The notes beneath the pieces are model-generated. The model made no database searches, was not told the origin of the DNA, and saw only the letters and a list, made by a program, of their open reading frames with translations. 34,365 bases of DNA, from the IMG/VR virus record IMGVR_UViG_3300009104_000065, positions 1 through 34,365 of that record. One strand, 5' to 3'. Positions within the stretch are counted from its first letter, which is position 1. Each line of letters begins with the position of its first letter. Position numbers and translations under genes: made by a program. Source of the DNA: a virus. Shown one piece after another: positions 12,889-20,859 of this stretch.

Positions 12889-13388
12889 TTGTTTCTTAAT
12901 TCCTTTAATGCATTGATTGTATCTCTTGCACAAGTGTGAACAATTCCAATACCACCAGCATCTTCCCAAGCTTTAATGTTCTTTGGTCTGTCGTCTATCA
13001 ATACATTGCCCGGCAATGCATATGCAGCCTTCTGTGTTCCAGTAAATGTGCAGTTGACTACAACACTCGGGTCAACCCATTTAGCAGTCCAAGCTTTCTT
13101 GTCATAAACTACTAACTCTCTGTTTACTAAACCAGCAGCAGTCAAAATCTCCCATGGCAATCCAGTGTGCTTGATATATGCAACCAAGTCATACATGTCA
13201 ATCATAGGTGGAAGATTTGCAAACATTCTTTTGTTCGTTAATTCTTCCTTTCTCTTGTCATAGTCGGAGTGACCTTTGTCGTCATTAGTCATAGGGTGAC
13301 CAATATATTCCTCACAACCCTTCAAAAAGTCGGTAAGAACACCGTCCATGTCCACAAAAATATAATTTATCTTTGTATTTTCTACCAT
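12885..13388 (-). CDS. HAD-family phosphatase, 5'-nucleotidase-like
   Basis: A 167-residue protein with HAD motif 1 VDMDGVLTDF (nucleophile D13, acid/base D15), a cap region rich in Lys and Met, a Thr-containing strand EILTAAG for motif 2, and motif 4 NVLIDDRPKNIKAWE. The order and size fit 5'(3')-deoxyribonucleotidase-like HADs, which dephosphorylate nucleoside monophosphates. It lies next to ligase and near the reductase genes, in keeping with nucleotide metabolism. The substrate is inferred. Confidence 0.75.
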   Translation of the reverse strand: MVENTKINYIFVDMDGVLTDFLKGCEEYIGHPMTNDDKGHSDYDKRKEELTNKRMFANLPPMIDMYDLVAYIKHTGLPWEILTAAGLVNRELVVYDKKAWTAKWVDPSVVVNCTFTGTQKAAYALPGNVLIDDRPKNIKAWEDAGGIGIVHTCARDTINALKELRNK

Positions 13389-13609
13389 TCTTTGTAGAAC
13401 CCTTCTTTTTCGTTATCGTTATAACCTTTCATGTAAATCTTTATTTCATATGGAGTTAATTCTGTCACCCTAGGGCCGTTATAGGTTCCAAGGGGAAAGT
13501 AGTGAGGATTTATACCTCGTCTATAATAAGAGTCGCAAGTACCTCTATCGTAAAGACCACCATTGACTGTATGTTTTTCTGCAATTCCTTCTGTATTATA
13601 TGGACTCAT
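13382..13609 (-). CDS. conserved small phage protein
   Basis: A 75-residue Tyr/Gly-rich protein beginning MSPYNTEGIAEKHTVNGG and ending GYNDNEKEGFYKEW, with YYRRGINPHYFP in the middle. I recall similar short proteins in many marine phages, function unknown. I chose the ATG at 13607-13609 because AAGGAG stands 5-6 nt before it and promoter P4 lies just upstream; a longer frame to 13669 would run through the promoter. It overlaps the HAD gene by 7 nt. Confidence 0.75.
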   Translation of the reverse strand: MSPYNTEGIAEKHTVNGGLYDRGTCDSYYRRGINPHYFPLGTYNGPRVTELTPYEIKIYMKGYNDNEKEGFYKEW

Positions 13610-13639
13610 AATTACTCCTTTTTTCCCATTTCTACATAC

Positions 13640-13669
13640 ATTATACTTAAAAATGGAAGGCATTGTCAA
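13640..13669 (-). promoter_or_regulatory. sigma70-like promoter P4
   Basis: Minus-strand TTGACA (13664-13669), 18-bp spacer and TATAAT (13640-13645), both consensus. The TGA stop of the upstream zincin-like gene lies within the -35 box. It gives a 30-nt leader with AAGGAG for the gene starting at 13609, and probably feeds HAD and ligase expression. Confidence 0.8.
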
Positions 13670-13980
13670 GGCAAAAAGGGCTGTTTTTCGTAAATATATG
13701 CCTCATTTTCGTCTATTTTTCCGTCAATTAGCACCTGTTTTAGGTGCATCATCTCATGAGCAAGGGTTATTTCCTTCTCATCGTCCATTTTGATATAAAT
13801 GTCAATATAAGTCCTTTTTCCTAGGACTCTAGGGTACTCTATAAGGCCCTTTTGGGACATAGATGGGGGTAACCTCTTGATATGGACTATAGCGTCCTTA
13901 GAATCGACGCTAAGTGCCTTAGAATGCATTACTGCAAGGTCAAGTAATCTGTCTTGTTTACAGTAAATCTCCATTATCAT
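13666..13980 (-). CDS. zincin-like metallopeptidase (HEMMH)
   Basis: A 104-residue protein with LAHEMMHLKQ (about residues 74-83) as the zinc motif and ENEAYIYE soon after, whose Glu could be the third ligand. The preceding strand TYIDIYIKMDD runs along the active site as in zincins. It is smaller than most peptidases, so it may be a minimal catalytic domain or a binding protein. It starts inside the end of the zinc-knuckle gene (overlap about 20 nt). The substrate is unknown. Confidence 0.6.
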   Translation of the reverse strand: MIMEIYCKQDRLLDLAVMHSKALSVDSKDAIVHIKRLPPSMSQKGLIEYPRVLGKRTYIDIYIKMDDEKEITLAHEMMHLKQVLIDGKIDENEAYIYEKQPFLP

Positions 13981-14131
13981 ACTCTAGTTCTTCGACTTGG
14001 TCAGGGTCGACTTCACAACCACAAAATGGACAATGACATACAACATAATGGTGGATATCCATTTCATGTTCTATATCACACTCTGATTTGCAATTTGAAC
14101 AATAACACTTAATTATTTGAGATTCAGTCAT
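13958..14131 (-). CDS. small zinc-ribbon protein (57 aa)
   Basis: A 57-residue protein with CYCSNC at 9-14 and CHCPFCGC at 32-39, two Cys clusters suited to one zinc ribbon. His and acidic residues lie between and after them (EHEMDIHH, DPDQVEELEYDNGD). Its ATG overlaps the upstream stop as ATGA (14128-14131). It lies directly upstream of the HEMMH zincin-like gene, so the two small metal proteins are probably made together. Function unknown. Confidence 0.7.
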   Translation of the reverse strand: MTESQIIKCYCSNCKSECDIEHEMDIHHYVVCHCPFCGCEVDPDQVEELEYDNGDLL

Positions 14132-14373
14132 GATAGTTTCTTTTCTCCTATCGCTTCAGTGAATAAATTTTCCATACTTTTCTTCTTGCCGTTGATAGTC
14201 GCGTATGGAAGTGGGTGTGGACTATCACTTAAATAAAAATCTAGACCCTCTATATAGACACGAACTTCTGCACTTGTATTGTCTATGCGAATGCTTCTAA
14301 AGATATGCTGATACCTCATACATTCTACATCCCAATCCTTTTCTTTGGGAAGATATAATTTAAATTTCTTCAC
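14128..14373 (-). CDS. hypothetical protein, GTG start
   Basis: An 81-residue protein, KKFKLYLPKEKDWDVECM at the N-terminus, with strands IFRSIRIDN and AEVRVYIEGLDFYL suggesting a small alpha/beta fold. The start is GTG (14371-14373) with GAGAG about 8 nt before it. It overlaps the upstream gene by 14 nt and the downstream zinc ribbon by 4 nt. Not recognised. Confidence 0.55.
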   Translation of the reverse strand: MKKFKLYLPKEKDWDVECMRYQHIFRSIRIDNTSAEVRVYIEGLDFYLSDSPHPLPYATINGKKKSMENLFTEAIGEKKLS

Positions 14374-14593
14374 CTACATATCTCTCTTTAAGATACTTTT
14401 GCCATAACCAATCAGTATATTTAGCAACATAGGCTTCTCTATCTAATCTATTTGGTGCTGATAATGGGTCGTTGTGTTCGTCACAATAGTCTAACCACAT
14501 TCTTGTGCAGAATGATCTAAACGGTGCTTCTGTTCTATCCACCATGACTTTCGTGACTTGGCCAGATATTTTTGGGTCTACTGCTTGAAACAT
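14360..14593 (-). CDS. conserved small phage protein
   Basis: A 77-residue protein with VDRTEAPFRSFCTRMWLDYCDEHND and REAYVAKYTDWLWQKYLKERY, aromatic-rich helices seen in small marine-phage proteins of unknown function. The ATG at 14591-14593 has GAGG 5 nt upstream. A later ATG (14543-14545) would overlap the glutaredoxin stop by only 11 nt and is the alternative. As annotated it overlaps the glutaredoxin gene by 59 nt, more than its neighbours. Confidence 0.55.
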   Translation of the reverse strand: MFQAVDPKISGQVTKVMVDRTEAPFRSFCTRMWLDYCDEHNDPLSAPNRLDREAYVAKYTDWLWQKYLKERYVGEEI

Positions 14594-14819
14594 TACCCCT
14601 CTTCTCATGCCATTTTCTAAATTCATCATATCCGCCAATGGCTTCACCATTAACTCTTATTTGTGGGAATGTTCTTGCATTAGGGAACTGTTCAAGTAAT
14701 TCCTCTCGTGTAAAATCTTCGTCTAATTGTTTGTATATAAATTGATACCGTTGTGTCTGACACAAGAACTTTGCTTTCTCACAAAATGGACATTGTGGTT
14801 TACCAAATATTTCAATCAT
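14535..14819 (-). CDS. nrdC: glutaredoxin
   Basis: A 94-residue protein beginning MIEIFGKPQCPFCEKAK with the dithiol active site CPFC (10-13), the cis-Pro loop in RTFPQIRVNG and the Gly-Gly site GEAIGGYDEF. This is a complete glutaredoxin fold. It should reduce the ribonucleotide reductase coded a few genes upstream. The ATG is fixed by GGAGG 5 nt upstream. The tail beyond KWHEKRG is longer than usual because the frame runs on into the next gene. The symbol follows T4 usage. Confidence 0.87.
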   Translation of the reverse strand: MIEIFGKPQCPFCEKAKFLCQTQRYQFIYKQLDEDFTREELLEQFPNARTFPQIRVNGEAIGGYDEFRKWHEKRGNVSSSRPKNIWPSHESHGG

Positions 14820-14919
14820 ATTCCCTCCAAAAATCATTTTCGAAGGCAACTTGAATTCCTACATGTATTGCACTATCAACAAGTATTAATACTCCAAACA
14901 TAATCCAACCTGATATCAT
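14812..14919 (-). CDS. tiny membrane protein (35 aa)
   Basis: A 35-residue peptide with a hydrophobic helix (about residues 3-26, WIMFGVLILVDSAIHVGIQVAF) and a charged end NDFWREYD. Its ATG overlaps the upstream stop as ATGA (14916-14919), and it overlaps the glutaredoxin start by 8 nt, so it also carries the glutaredoxin ribosome-binding site. Role unknown. Confidence 0.6.
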   Translation of the reverse strand: MISGWIMFGVLILVDSAIHVGIQVAFENDFWREYD

Positions 14920-15074
14920 CTTCCTTGTCCTCTGTATGCTTTGTGTGATTTCTTTTTTGATTTGTTCATCGTTGACATTGATATCTTAGTTTTTCTACCT
15001 CTACCACCTTGTCCAATAGAAGATGCTTTTGGTGTAGTATCTCTTACATGTCTGAATAGTCCTGATTTTCTCAT
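14916..15074 (-). CDS. small very basic phage protein (52 aa)
   Basis: A 52-residue protein of mostly Arg, Lys, Ser and Gly: KSGLFRHVRDTTPKASSIGQGG, then RGRKTKISMSTMNKSKKKS and a final KAYRGQGR. It is probably a disordered nucleic-acid-binding protein. I recall a similar short sequence near glutaredoxin and reductase genes of marine T4-like phages; unverified. AGGAG precedes the ATG at the right distance. Confidence 0.7.
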   Translation of the reverse strand: MRKSGLFRHVRDTTPKASSIGQGGRGRKTKISMSTMNKSKKKSHKAYRGQGR

Positions 15075-15086
15075 TGCTCTCCTGTG

Positions 15087-15353
15087 TTAAAGTTTAATTG
15101 CTAATAGTATGAATATCCCAAGTAGTGTGATTTCAACTAAAAACATTAGGCCAGCAAGAATGGTATGATACCATATCCACCTAGTCGCATATGCATTTTC
15201 TATTGATACTTCATCAGGGTCAGGTGAATATCTGTAAGACGGTTCATCTGTTATATCTCCCATGCCATGTAGTTTCTCTTCTACTTCTTGAATTCTTGTA
15301 ACGAGTTCGTCTTCCTCTTTGCTTCCCCATAATATGTGATACCATTTTTTCAT
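15087..15353 (-). CDS. membrane protein
   Basis: An 88-residue protein with a soluble acidic N-terminal half (EEDELVTRIQEVEEKLHGM, then PDPDEVSIENA) and one hydrophobic span at about 58-86 (WIWYHTILAGLMFLVEITLLGIFILLAI). This is a tail-anchored topology. It overlaps nrdB as ATGA (15350-15353) and so lies in the reductase operon. Function not recognised. Confidence 0.65.
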   Translation of the reverse strand: MKKWYHILWGSKEEDELVTRIQEVEEKLHGMGDITDEPSYRYSPDPDEVSIENAYATRWIWYHTILAGLMFLVEITLLGIFILLAIKL

Positions 15354-16447
15354 AACTTAAAGTCCGTAAATGTGTCGTCATCGACATCTTGTTTAATTCC
15401 ACCAATGACATACGATTCTATTTCGGTCTCTTGTGGTGCGTTCTGTAATCCTCTACTCGTAAACCAATGTTGTGTCCATGGTAAAGGGTTATTAACACTG
15501 GATATATCATAAAGTGGTGATAATCCTAGCATTCTTAGTCTTTTATTTGCAATGTATTCTATATAGTTTCCCAGTAATGGAACTGATAGTCCAATCATTG
15601 AACCGTCTTTGAATAGGAACTCTGCCCATTCTTTCTCTTGTGTTACTGCGTCCTCATACATTTGATAAACTTCTTTCTCACAATCCTTCATAACCTTTGT
15701 CATGAGTTTATCCTTTTCGGTATTTTTATATGCTTTCAGGATATGCTGTGTTATGCCCAAATGTTGGCTCTCGTCTCTCGCTATCAACGAGATAATCTTT
15801 GCACTTCCTTCCATGAGTTTTAACTCACCAAATGCAAATGAACATGCAAAGGATACAAAGAATCTAATACCTTCTAAGATATTAACTGATATCAATGCAA
15901 GGTAAAGTGCCTTATATAAATCATAATCGTCTACTTTAAGGTTCAGTAATTTCCTTCTACCTAGAGCTATGAAATGGTCATACTTTGCAGTCACCATTTC
16001 TGCTCTCTTAACGATTGCCTCTTCTTGTAATATTGTATCAAAGATATCACTTGGGTCTGAATACACATTCTTGATAATGTGTGTATAAGACCTACTGTGT
16101 ATCGTCTCCATAAAGTCCCAAGTGATAATACAAGATTCCAGTTCAGGGAGAGTCACAAAAGGTAGAAATGCTATGCTTGGAGCTCTACCCTGAACGGAAT
16201 CCAGTAAGGTTTGATACCTCAAGTTTGAGGTAAATATATGTTTCTGTGCTTTGTTTAATGTCGTATAATCAGCACGGTCTTTCTGTAAGGACACCTCTTC
16301 GGGTCTCCAAAAGAATCCTAATTGTTTCTGTGTTAGTTTATCAAACACTGGATATTTGAATTCATCAAATCGTTGGGTGTTAAGTGGTTCTCCAAAAAAC
16401 ATTTTCTGTTTCGTGAAGTCTACTTGATTTTTATTAAATACTGTCAT
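15350..16447 (-). CDS. nrdB: ribonucleotide reductase class Ia, small subunit
   Basis: A 365-residue protein with the full di-iron site: D83 in LLDSVQGR, E114 and H117 in METIHSRSY, E192 in LEGIRF, and E226 and H229 in RDESQHL. Y121 is the radical Tyr. The length fits E. coli NrdB (376). It makes and passes the tyrosyl radical to NrdA for NDP reduction. The C-terminal tail, which docks on NrdA, is present (GGIKQDVDDDTFTDFKL). Its ATG shares a base with the stop of the upstream oxygenase gene. Confidence 0.95.
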   Translation of the reverse strand: MTVFNKNQVDFTKQKMFFGEPLNTQRFDEFKYPVFDKLTQKQLGFFWRPEEVSLQKDRADYTTLNKAQKHIFTSNLRYQTLLDSVQGRAPSIAFLPFVTLPELESCIITWDFMETIHSRSYTHIIKNVYSDPSDIFDTILQEEAIVKRAEMVTAKYDHFIALGRRKLLNLKVDDYDLYKALYLALISVNILEGIRFFVSFACSFAFGELKLMEGSAKIISLIARDESQHLGITQHILKAYKNTEKDKLMTKVMKDCEKEVYQMYEDAVTQEKEWAEFLFKDGSMIGLSVPLLGNYIEYIANKRLRMLGLSPLYDISSVNNPLPWTQHWFTSRGLQNAPQETEIESYVIGGIKQDVDDDTFTDFKL

Positions 16448-17520
16448 TATGCTGGTGTCTGTCTCGGGGTTTTAACTATTTCAGCGTTCTTGTGTTGTGT
16501 CTCAAAGATATTGGGGTCGTTTTCTACAACCTTTCCGTCCACTATTTGTTTAAATTCTTGATATCTATTAACGAAATCTGACTTTTGATGCACAGCCCAT
16601 ATTTCTTTATTGTGCCATACATCTGACATTAATTTCTCGTGTGATTTGAATTCCCAACTGTCTACATCTTGAGGGTGATATCTAGACCGTCTTCCATCAA
16701 ATCTACAAGGGAAAACTGGGTCATTTTGTGCTCTAATATGCTGGGGTTGAGTGTCTGCTACTCGGTCTGCGCCAGGCATTGAAAGCATGTTAGTGGTTTT
16801 GTTATAAAAATGTAAAAACATATGATAACTTTCATTACCTAAAAGATACTCTCTCCAGTGTGCAACATTTGGGCCTTGATACATTAATACATCACCAACC
16901 TCTAAATCTATTCTCTTTGCATTCTTTCTTTGTCTAATAGGAACTGCTTGAGTATTTTCCCAAATTTCATTTGGAGTATTAATCCAGTCTTTACTATTAT
17001 CAACCCATATTGGCCATGGTCTATTGTCGTCTGTCTTATAATCTAGACAAATTGTTGCACTGACTTCACATGAAGGTCTATCAGCATGTGCTTTAAGATA
17101 TGCACCTCTTTGATACTTTCTTGTGTACGAATATGTTTCTTGAAGGTTAAGGTCAATTACATCTTTTAATGCTTCCCATAACCACCTATGTAATGCAACA
17201 CCCATAGGTGAACACCACATACCATTTGATTTGTAAAATGAATCCTCGGGAGCTTTTTTATCAATGATTAACTCTTCTAACTCTAAATGTTGTGACATGT
17301 CAGGGTCGAGTTCCATTCTCTTCCATGCGTCCAAAGCCATGTTGATAATGTCTTTAGGAATGAAATCTCTTAATATGACATACCCCTCTTTCATGAATTT
17401 CCATGTTTCGGGATTAGTTGAACCAGCTAATACAGTCCCACCCTTACCTTTCTTAATGTCTTCTGAGATTGCGTTTTCTACAATATACTGTATCGTTCTG
17501 TCTTCAAATTGAACAGGCAT
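16447..17520 (-). CDS. 2OG-Fe(II) oxygenase within the nrd operon
   Basis: A 357-residue protein with LKAHADRPSC (H145, D147), a strand SATICLDY, then GDVLMYQGPNVAHWREY (H221) and YHMFLHFYN. This is the jelly-roll of phage 2OG oxygenases; the 2OG-binding residue is less clear. The C-terminal third (about 250-357, DPVFPCRF.., SDVWHNKEIW) is outside the core. I prefer the ATG at 17518-17520, 6 nt after GAGGAAG, over one at 17544. It overlaps nrdA by 17 nt and nrdB by 1 nt, so it is made with the reductase. The substrate is unknown. Confidence 0.75.
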   Translation of the reverse strand: MPVQFEDRTIQYIVENAISEDIKKGKGGTVLAGSTNPETWKFMKEGYVILRDFIPKDIINMALDAWKRMELDPDMSQHLELEELIIDKKAPEDSFYKSNGMWCSPMGVALHRWLWEALKDVIDLNLQETYSYTRKYQRGAYLKAHADRPSCEVSATICLDYKTDDNRPWPIWVDNSKDWINTPNEIWENTQAVPIRQRKNAKRIDLEVGDVLMYQGPNVAHWREYLLGNESYHMFLHFYNKTTNMLSMPGADRVADTQPQHIRAQNDPVFPCRFDGRRSRYHPQDVDSWEFKSHEKLMSDVWHNKEIWAVHQKSDFVNRYQEFKQIVDGKVVENDPNIFETQHKNAEIVKTPRQTPA

Positions 17521-19807
17521 CGCAGTCTTCCTCACTTTCTTCATTGAATGGGTCTCTAGGTAAATCTTCTAGAACCACATCTTCTACTTTACCGTCCATG
17601 GTGTTTTGGTAATAAGATGTTTTCCACCCATACTTATATGTAGTCAATAAATCTTTTGCCATAATAGATATTGGCACTTCATGATTATCATAGTTTTCGG
17701 GATTATATGACCAGTTTCCGCTGATTGCTTGGTCAAAGAACTTTTGCATGATTGCAACTACTTTTATATAACCATCATTATCTTCCATGTCCCACAACAA
17801 TGTATAAAAGTTTTTTAACATTGAATACTGAGGGACAACTTGTTTAAGGGTTCCTTTTTTACTCTTCTTAACAGACAAGTGGTCTCTAGGTGGTTCTACA
17901 CCATTCGTTGCATTAGAAACGACGCTAGAACTCTCTGACGGCATTTGTGCAGTCAAGGTTGAGTGTCTTACACCATGTTCTTTTATGTCTTTTCTTAAGG
18001 TTTCCCAGTCCATATTGTATACTGGTTTAACTAACTCGTCTACCTCTTGTTTGTATGTGTCTATTGGTAATAGACTGTCTGCATACTTGGTTCTATGGAA
18101 GTATTCACATGCACCTTTCTCTTGTGCAAGTTGATTGCTTGCTTTTAGAAGATAGAATTGGAACCGCTCTGTTAGTTCATGCACCAGTTTTAATGCTTCG
18201 GGGTCGTTATATTTAACCTTGTTTTTTGCAAGGTAATGTGCCAGTCCAATGTATCCTATACCAAGACTTCGTCTTGCTTTAGTAGATACTTCTGCAGCTA
18301 TAACTGGATACTCTTGAAAGTCTATCAGTTCTTCAAGTCCTCTCACTGCTAAGTCACAAAGAGATTCCAGTTCTTCTTCTTTAACAATACCCACATTAAT
18401 TGCACTTAATATACACAATGCAATTTCACCTTCTCCTTCTATATTTTGGATAGGGTCTGTGGGTAATGTTATCTCTTGACAAAGATTACTCATGTTTACT
18501 TTGTCTTTAAAACTACTGTGTGTATTACAGTGGTCTATATTCATAATGTAAATACGGCCAGTCTCTGCTCGTTCTTTTAATAAATCTGTTATGAGTTCTC
18601 TTGCACTAACCTTTTTCTGTGGGATAGAATATGCTCTCTCATACTTTTCATACAATTTGTCAAACTCTTCTGTCCCAAATGCTTCGTATAAGCCGGGCAC
18701 TTCATGAGGTGAGAATAAAGTAATGTCTTCATTCTTTAAGAACCTTTCATAGAAGAGCTTACTGAATTGAATCGAGTAATCAAGTTTCCTAACACGGTTG
18801 TCTTCCGTGCCTTTGTTGTTCTTAAGGACAATAATGTCTTCAATCTCTTGGTGCCAGATTGGGAAGTGGACAGTTGCCGATCCACCTCTAACACCATTCT
18901 GTGTGCAACATCTAACTGTGCTCTCAAATTTTTTAAGGAAAGGGATAAGTCCTGTATGTTGGACTTCTCCACCTCTAATTTTGCTACCAATTCCTCGAAT
19001 TCTTCCTGCGTTAATTCCGATACCCGCTCTCTGCGCAACATATTTTCCAATGGCATGGTCACTTGAGAAGATACTGTCGAGAGTATCGTCTGAATCGACA
19101 AGTACGCAGCTCGCAAATTGTCTAAGTGGTGTTCTAACTCCTGCCATAATTGGCGTCGGTATGTTAATTTTGAATTGACTGATCGCATCATAGTATCTTT
19201 TGACATAATCTAATCTTACCTCTTTGTCATAATTTTGAAATAGAGTCATTGCAATTAGCATATACATAAACTGTGGAGTCTCATAAACTTCTGCAGTTGA
19301 CCTATCTTGAACCAAATACTTGTCTACTATCTGTTGAAGACCAGCATATGTAAAAGTTAAATCTCGTGCATGTTTAATATATGTGTTGCACTTCTCTATC
19401 TCTTCTTTTGTGTATTGATCTAATATATCTTTATCATATACACCCCATTCTATATTTCTCTGTATTATTTCATACAGTGGTGGATAGATTGTATTATCTT
19501 TCCACTTCGTATTAAACACCTGCTTTTGTATTGCAAACAATAAGAGTCTTGCAGCTACAAATTGATAGTTAGGATTGTCTAATGTTATTAAGTCATGTGC
19601 TGACTTAATTAAAATCTGTTGAATTTCTTTTGTGGTTATTCCTTCATAGAATTGAAGACCACTATTCATTTCTATCATTGACTCACTGACACCTGTGATG
19701 TGTCTACATGATTTTTCCACCATTACATGAATTTTATCTAAATTTATTGATACTTTTGACCCGTCTGCTTTGACAACCTTTATTCCACCATTCCCGTTAT
19801 AACTCAT
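17504..19807 (-). CDS. nrdA: ribonucleotide reductase class Ia, large subunit
   Basis: A 767-residue protein, near E. coli NrdA (761). An ATP-cone spans about residues 8-95. The active-site residues are C234 in FASCVLVD, the N-x-C-x-E centre in MSNLCQEITLP (radical Cys), and the second redox Cys in IALCILSAINVG. A C-terminal Cys pair, CDACSI, takes electrons from glutaredoxin. It reduces ribonucleoside diphosphates together with NrdB. It is joined to the primase gene as ATGA, so primase, NrdA, oxygenase and NrdB form one operon. Confidence 0.96.
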   Translation of the reverse strand: MSYNGNGGIKVVKADGSKVSINLDKIHVMVEKSCRHITGVSESMIEMNSGLQFYEGITTKEIQQILIKSAHDLITLDNPNYQFVAARLLLFAIQKQVFNTKWKDNTIYPPLYEIIQRNIEWGVYDKDILDQYTKEEIEKCNTYIKHARDLTFTYAGLQQIVDKYLVQDRSTAEVYETPQFMYMLIAMTLFQNYDKEVRLDYVKRYYDAISQFKINIPTPIMAGVRTPLRQFASCVLVDSDDTLDSIFSSDHAIGKYVAQRAGIGINAGRIRGIGSKIRGGEVQHTGLIPFLKKFESTVRCCTQNGVRGGSATVHFPIWHQEIEDIIVLKNNKGTEDNRVRKLDYSIQFSKLFYERFLKNEDITLFSPHEVPGLYEAFGTEEFDKLYEKYERAYSIPQKKVSARELITDLLKERAETGRIYIMNIDHCNTHSSFKDKVNMSNLCQEITLPTDPIQNIEGEGEIALCILSAINVGIVKEEELESLCDLAVRGLEELIDFQEYPVIAAEVSTKARRSLGIGYIGLAHYLAKNKVKYNDPEALKLVHELTERFQFYLLKASNQLAQEKGACEYFHRTKYADSLLPIDTYKQEVDELVKPVYNMDWETLRKDIKEHGVRHSTLTAQMPSESSSVVSNATNGVEPPRDHLSVKKSKKGTLKQVVPQYSMLKNFYTLLWDMEDNDGYIKVVAIMQKFFDQAISGNWSYNPENYDNHEVPISIMAKDLLTTYKYGWKTSYYQNTMDGKVEDVVLEDLPRDPFNEESEEDCDACSI

Positions 19808-20829
19808 GTTTTCTTATACTCCGTAAGTTTTGCTTTTGCTGAGAGGCCGTTGTAAGTATTCGAAGTAATTATTTCAACTACATCATCTGTTGTCAATCCA
19901 CCTTGAATCATGTCATTGATATCTTTAAATTCAGATACCCGTCTATCATTCCAAATACAGACATTCCAACCGAGGTTAATAACTTCCTCTAGTTTTTTAA
20001 TTATCTCTGTATTTCTTGGTTCGTTATCATAAATGATTATTGCGTTGTCTTTAAATTTAATATCTAATTTCTTAAAGTCACTACCACCAACTGCAATACT
20101 GTTGGGAAGGAATAAACTATCTATTGGCCCCTCTGTTACAAAGATAGTTTTTGAGTTGTCCACATTATTAATGTTATAGATGAGTGGAACATCATCTACG
20201 AATCTCATGGTTAAGTATCGTAATGGCGAGTCATTAATAGCACGACCACTTACACCAATCAAATCACCTTTAGTATCATAGAAAGGTATGACTATGCGTG
20301 GGTCGTTTCCTAAAACTCTATCTTTATACTTTTCAGATAAGTTTCCAAGAGTTTGAGCTTGTCTAACGAACCACAATTTTTTGATTTCTTCCGTAGGAAT
20401 TTTCCTAGATTCAAGGTATTCCCTAGACTCGTGGTTTTCGATTGCACGAAAACACAATGCGGTTAAATCAACTTCCTTCATATTTAGAAGTTCTTTTCGC
20501 GGAGTAAACTTGAAATCGTTAGAACTTCTTGTCTTTTTTGCTCTTGGAGTTTTACCACTTTCTTTTAACCATTCTTTAATGTATTCTTTGTGAATAACGG
20601 GAAAATGGTCTTTGAGAAAGTTCACACTTGAGGTAGATTTACCACAATTATGACACTTGTATATGAAGTTTTGTTCCACGGTAAAGTGGAATCCCCGAGC
20701 CTTGTATTGATTCTTCTGTGAATCTCCACAATAAGGACAACGGTGATTTAATGTGTTCTCATTCTTCCACTTCGCCTGATCCAGTGAGGATAGGACTTGG
20801 GAAAGATACTTTCTTTCCAACCATAGCAT
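19804..20829 (-). CDS. 61: DNA primase (T4 gp61-like)
   Basis: A 341-residue protein with a zinc-binding domain (C31, C34 in CPYCG; C59, C62 in CHNCG), a linker, and a Toprim domain with the catalytic Glu in FVTEGPIDSLF and an acidic strand AIIIYDNEP. It matches T4 gp61 (342 residues). It makes RNA primers with the gp41-type helicase, not in this window. The start is ATG at 20827-20829, with a TATAAT-like stretch just before it and no clear ribosome-binding site. Confidence 0.88.
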   Translation of the reverse strand: MLWLERKYLSQVLSSLDQAKWKNENTLNHRCPYCGDSQKNQYKARGFHFTVEQNFIYKCHNCGKSTSSVNFLKDHFPVIHKEYIKEWLKESGKTPRAKKTRSSNDFKFTPRKELLNMKEVDLTALCFRAIENHESREYLESRKIPTEEIKKLWFVRQAQTLGNLSEKYKDRVLGNDPRIVIPFYDTKGDLIGVSGRAINDSPLRYLTMRFVDDVPLIYNINNVDNSKTIFVTEGPIDSLFLPNSIAVGGSDFKKLDIKFKDNAIIIYDNEPRNTEIIKKLEEVINLGWNVCIWNDRRVSEFKDINDMIQGGLTTDDVVEIITSNTYNGLSAKAKLTEYKKT

Positions 20830-20859
20830 ATATAATATTATACTATAAAAGGGTGGTTT

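Noticed and set aside
18736-19206. A 156-codon minus-strand frame and plus-strand frames inside the large reductase gene
   Set aside because: They lie wholly within nrdA, which has all active-site motifs in its own frame; they are shadows.
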